Source: Chryseobacterium sp. ON_d1
Lineage (GTDB): Bacteria; Bacteroidota; Bacteroidia; Flavobacteriales; Weeksellaceae
DNA length: 64,000 nt
NCBI RefSeq assembly: GCF_006829085.1
Contig: NZ_BJTC01000007.1
Location: 172,121-236,120, forward strand
Direction of reading: 5' to 3'
A program made the translations under genes and the position numbers. How positions within the stretch are numbered: position 1 is the first letter of the stretch; the number at the start of each line of letters is the position of its first letter. Positions 61,359-64,000 of this stretch are shown here, in pieces. Under the pieces are notes generated by a model that had not been told where the DNA came from, did not search any database, and saw nothing but the letters and a program-made list of their open reading frames with translations.

Positions 61359-62798
61359 ATGGCGATTCATCGGAAGACCTGGCTTGTTTTGCTAGCGGGC
61401 TTGTTTTTGGCAACAGGATGCAAGGCACCGCAGGGGGCTATCATAAAACAAGAAATGAAAGAAGATCTTCCGGAGCAATTTCCGGATCAGGAAGCACAAA
61501 CCCTTAATTCAGGAAATGTAAAATGGAGGGAATTTATTACTGATCCGGTACTGGTGAACCTCATTGAAATGGCATTAAAAAATAATAGAGATTTAATGCA
61601 GGTCTTTCAGGAGATAGAAATTGCCAAAAGCAATGTTCTTTTCAAAAAAGGCGCAATGAGTCCTACCGTTTCAATGTCCATGGGAACAGGTGTGAAAAAG
61701 AGTGCAAGGTATACGAGCGAAGGAGCCGGTAATGCCACTACAGATATTGAGCCCGGGAGAAAGATGCCGGATCCTCTTCCCAATTTCGGAATGGGTCTTA
61801 ACACAAGTTGGGAGGTGGATATCTGGAAAAAGTTAAGGGATGGTAAGGATGCAGCTGTATCACATTATCTTGCTACCATAGAAGGCAAAAATTTTGTGCT
61901 TTCCAATTTGATCGAGCAGATTTCAACTCAGTATTACGATTTATTGGCGTTGGACAACCGGCTGGATATTGTGAAGCAGTATATTCAGATCCAGGAAAAG
62001 GCTCTGTCTGTAGCAAAAATTCAAAAGCAGGCTGCAGTAAGTACTGAGCTTGCTGTTAAAAGATTTGAGGCAGAACTTATTAAATCTAAAGCTACACTTA
62101 CTACTTTACAGCAAGAAATGACAGAAAAGGAAAATGGATTAAATGCTCTATTGGGAAGGTTTCCACAGCCTATTCCAAGAGATAAATCCAGTCTGTTATC
62201 AACAGTTCCCCAAAAAATTGGAGTTGGTATTCCTTCTGAGCTGTTAAGTAACCGGCCCGATATTAAAAGAGCCGAACTGGAACTGCGATCCTCACAATTA
62301 AACGTTTCTGTGGCTAGAAAAGAATTCTACCCATCCTTTACAATTTCGGCAACATTGGGACTGGCCGCTTTTAAGCCTTCCTATCTGATTAAAATGCCAG
62401 AGTCCATAGCATATGGGATTATAGGTGACCTTGCCGGCCCACTGATCAATAAAAGCGCTATCAAAGCTAACTTTTCTACAGCAAATGCCAGGCAGTTACA
62501 GGCTTTATATGAATATGACAAAACTATTCTGAATGCTTACATTGAAGTTGCGAATTTAATGTCAAAGGTTAAAAATATAGATCTTTATTATCAGATGAAA
62601 CGTAATGAGACTGAGGTTTTAAATCAATCAATAGATATAGCCGGTTTGCTATTTAAGAATTCCAGAGCAGATTATCTTGAAATATTACTGAATCAACGTG
62701 ATGTTTTAAGTGCCAGGCAGGAACTTATTGAGGCAAAAAAAGAACAATTAATAGCTGTTGTTCATATTTACAAGAGTTTGGGAGGCGGCTGGCAGTAG
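61359..62798 (+). CDS. TolC-like outer-membrane efflux lipoprotein (NodT family)
   Basis: About 479 residues from ATG 61359, where a lipoprotein signal begins (MAIHRKTWLVLLAGLFLATG C); the longer frame from 61227 overlaps the permease and has a polar leader. Two OEP repeats follow: VNLIEMALKNNRDLMQVFQE (first) and SNRPDIKRAELELRSSQLNV (second), with the periplasmic coiled helices typical of NodT-family channels. It completes the tripartite pump. Confidence 0.9.
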   Translation: MAIHRKTWLVLLAGLFLATGCKAPQGAIIKQEMKEDLPEQFPDQEAQTLNSGNVKWREFITDPVLVNLIEMALKNNRDLMQVFQEIEIAKSNVLFKKGAMSPTVSMSMGTGVKKSARYTSEGAGNATTDIEPGRKMPDPLPNFGMGLNTSWEVDIWKKLRDGKDAAVSHYLATIEGKNFVLSNLIEQISTQYYDLLALDNRLDIVKQYIQIQEKALSVAKIQKQAAVSTELAVKRFEAELIKSKATLTTLQQEMTEKENGLNALLGRFPQPIPRDKSSLLSTVPQKIGVGIPSELLSNRPDIKRAELELRSSQLNVSVARKEFYPSFTISATLGLAAFKPSYLIKMPESIAYGIIGDLAGPLINKSAIKANFSTANARQLQALYEYDKTILNAYIEVANLMSKVKNIDLYYQMKRNETEVLNQSIDIAGLLFKNSRADYLEILLNQRDVLSARQELIEAKKEQLIAVVHIYKSLGGGWQ

Positions 62799-62870
62799 TA
62801 TGTTCTACTTATTGTAATGTATTACTCTGGATATAAAGATTCTATATATTAGTTGATTTGGTGTTTTTTT

Positions 62871-62974
62871 CCGTTTCATTTTTAATGATCGGCTATTTTT
62901 TGTAAGTTTTATACAAGTCGCTGACGAAAGTCCTTGATCATGGATTGTTGCACTTTTGTCACTTTATTTTTCCA
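62871..62974 (+). repeat. Degenerate repeat 1 of 3
   Basis: CCGTTTCATTTTTAATGATCGGC.ATTTTTTGTAAGT followed by TGACGAAAG (62922-62930) and, after 22 bases, CTTTTGTCA (62953-62961). The same arrangement recurs at 63121. The stretch 62799-63485 holds these repeats and no gene. Confidence 0.65.
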
Positions 62975-63120
62975 GCCAGCTACTTTGTCCTTTTCTTTGA
63001 ACCGCTATTGTTCATATTTACTTGGAATTTTAGGGATAGGATGACCGTAGCAGGCTCTGCTTATTGTAGGTAATATTGGATACGAAGTTTATTCATATCA
63101 ATTTAATTTTGGACTGATGG

Positions 63121-63221
63121 CCGTTTCATTTTTAATGATCGGCCATTTTTTGTAAGTGGTATCAGAAAGAGGAGGACGAAAGCTTTTTATCATGGATTTT
63201 TACACTTTCGTCATTTTTTTT
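63121..63221 (+). repeat. Degenerate repeat 2 of 3
   Basis: CCGTTTCATTTTTAATGATCGGCCATTTTTTGTAAGT then GGACGAAAG (63174-63182), 22 bases, CTTTCGTCA (63205-63213). It is followed by TATTATTTTGCACTGAAATT, which contains a TATTATTTTG promoter-like box. Confidence 0.65.
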
Positions 63222-63334
63222 TTTATCGTTTTTTCTTTTGTATTATTTTGCACTGAAATTGATATTTATAGAATAGCGAAGGTTCTTTGTATCAATTATT
63301 TTTTACAGGTGGTCGCTTCAGTTCTCAACGTAAA

Positions 63335-63414
63335 GCGGCCATTATTTTTTCTATTCTGAAAAAGGACCAACAGCTTTTGTCACGGATTATTGAGTCTTCG
63401 TCATCTTATTTTTC
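63335..63414 (+). repeat. Degenerate repeat 3 of 3
   Basis: GCGGCCATTATTTTTTC, then GACCAACAGCTTTTGTCACGGATTATTGAGTCTTCGTCAT, aligning with the corresponding parts of repeats 1 and 2; the left GACGAAAG arm has decayed. It is followed by TTTTTTTGTACCGAAATT, similar to the promoter-like tail of repeat 2, and then the ABC exporter ATG at 63486. Confidence 0.55.
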
Positions 63415-63485
63415 TAAGTGAATAGCTTTTCACTTTTTTTGTACCGAAATTAAAAGCATAATGTCAATTAATTAAAAAAGAAGTG

Positions 63486-64000
63486 ATGGAATTCTCTACG
63501 CACAAACACGAAACAGAAACAAACAAAAACACTAAGCACGTTTCACTATATCGTGTTTACGGATTTTTTAAACCCTACAAATGGCAGTTAATTGGCTCCA
63601 TTGTGCTTATTTTTATAGGAGCAGGAGCGGGAATGGCAATGCCGTTTTTATTACGGAACATTATCGATGATGCACTTCCTCATGCTAATATGCAGTTATT
63701 GGTCACATTAGTCATTGCCATGGTTTTGGCAACACTGGTGTCTGCCGTAATCAACATGATTCAGACGATAATTTCAACTAAAATCGGACAATCCGTACTT
63801 CACGATTTGCGAATAAAGCTGTATTCGCACTTGCATTCGCTATCACTGCATTTTTTTACCAATACGCGTGGTGGGGAAATTCAGTCCCGCATTACGCAGG
63901 ATATCGGATCACTGCAGGAATTGGTTTCCAATACTGCGCAGGAAGCAGCTAAAAATCTAAGTATTGTGATCATGACTGTCATTGCCATGTTTCTCCTGGA
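63486..64000 (+). CDS. ABC exporter, N-terminal membrane domain (cut by window end)
   Basis: ATG 63486 opens a frame running off the window (171 codons). It has a His/Lys/Thr-rich cytoplasmic start, then YRVYGFFKPYKWQLIGSIVL, IFIGAGAGMAMPFLLRNIID and GQSVLHDLRIKLYSHLHSLS. HFFTNTRGGEIQSRITQDIG follows, the type-1 ABC exporter coupling-helix region ('F.....G.I.SR...D'). The first helices of an MsbA/LmrA-type fused permease-ATPase are present; the ATPase domain lies beyond the window. The preceding repeats may regulate it. Confidence 0.88.
   Translation, partial: MEFSTHKHETETNKNTKHVSLYRVYGFFKPYKWQLIGSIVLIFIGAGAGMAMPFLLRNIIDDALPHANMQLLVTLVIAMVLATLVSAVINMIQTIISTKIGQSVLHDLRIKLYSHLHSLSLHFFTNTRGGEIQSRITQDIGSLQELVSNTAQEAAKNLSIVIMTVIAMFLL

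Noticed and set aside
63156..63359. 67-aa plus frame with a hydrophobic stretch
   Set aside because: Lies entirely across repeats 2 and 3 and would make the repeats coding in only one copy.

Overview
The window reads as chromosome of a flavobacterium close to Chryseobacterium/Elizabethkingia. This is inferred from: AT-rich DNA, TAnnTTTG-type promoter candidates, a SusC/SusD polysaccharide utilization locus with a hybrid two-component regulator, a type IX secretion (T9SS) C-terminal sorting domain, OMP_b-brl-type receptors, and many lipoproteins. No rRNA, tRNA or CRISPR array was recognised.

Layout. (1) 0.2-5.5 kb: two serine beta-lactamase-like hydrolases, an alpha/beta hydrolase and a membrane-anchored AraC regulator. 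(2) 6.2-17.2 kb: a stress-flavoured region with two paralogues of a small '..YDVI' protein, a cupin operon, CsbD plus a decayed CsbD copy, a ChaA-like cation/proton antiporter, a three-gene glycan operon (43-aa basic protein, GH130, GT4 fusion), a short AraC regulator and a CinA-domain protein. (3) 17.5-24.0 kb, minus strand: an eight-gene photolyase/cryptochrome operon (TetR, ABC1 kinase, DUF2256 zinc finger, DASH cryptochrome, a PhrB-like photolyase lacking Fe-S cysteines, TIGR03643, an SDR lacking its catalytic Tyr, MarR). It faces a decayed GTP cyclohydrolase II (ribA) start across a divergent promoter with a TetR-like palindrome. (4) 25-31.6 kb: a run of small secreted, lipoprotein or membrane proteins of unknown function plus an orphan CrtA-like protein. 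(5) 31.9-33.0 kb: a VIT/CCC1 transporter and a zinc-ribbon protein. (6) 33.4-48.5 kb: a complete fructan PUL: fructose-type HTCS, sugar porter, GH32, SusC, SusD, DUF4960 surface protein, divergent GH32 and fructokinase. (7) 49-51.6 kb: a T9SS cargo protein, then decayed lipid genes (an MprF-domain fragment carrying a 100-bp inverted-repeat element in frame, and a frameshifted PAP2 phosphatase). (8) 51.7-62.8 kb: a GNAT, a LytS/LytT-type two-component pair, and divergently an outer-membrane barrel protein, a small Cys/Met-rich protein and a tripartite RND pump. (9) 62.8-64 kb: three degenerate repeats carrying a TGACGAAAG inverted motif ahead of an ABC exporter gene cut by the window end.

How genes work together. 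The PUL should bind fructan at the surface (SusD, DUF4960 protein), import it (SusC), split it to fructose (GH32), carry fructose inward (sugar porter), phosphorylate it (PfkB) and sense it in the periplasm (HTCS). The photolyase operon couples two flavoprotein photoreceptor/repair enzymes to small accessory proteins often found beside them. The last cluster resembles an envelope-stress or drug-responsive efflux module.

A dispersed family of intergenic hairpin elements (five copies, near 2.0, 5.75, 17.3, 31.6 and 48.7 kb) has changing but self-complementary stems and a conserved downstream tail. It is the least explained structure in the window.
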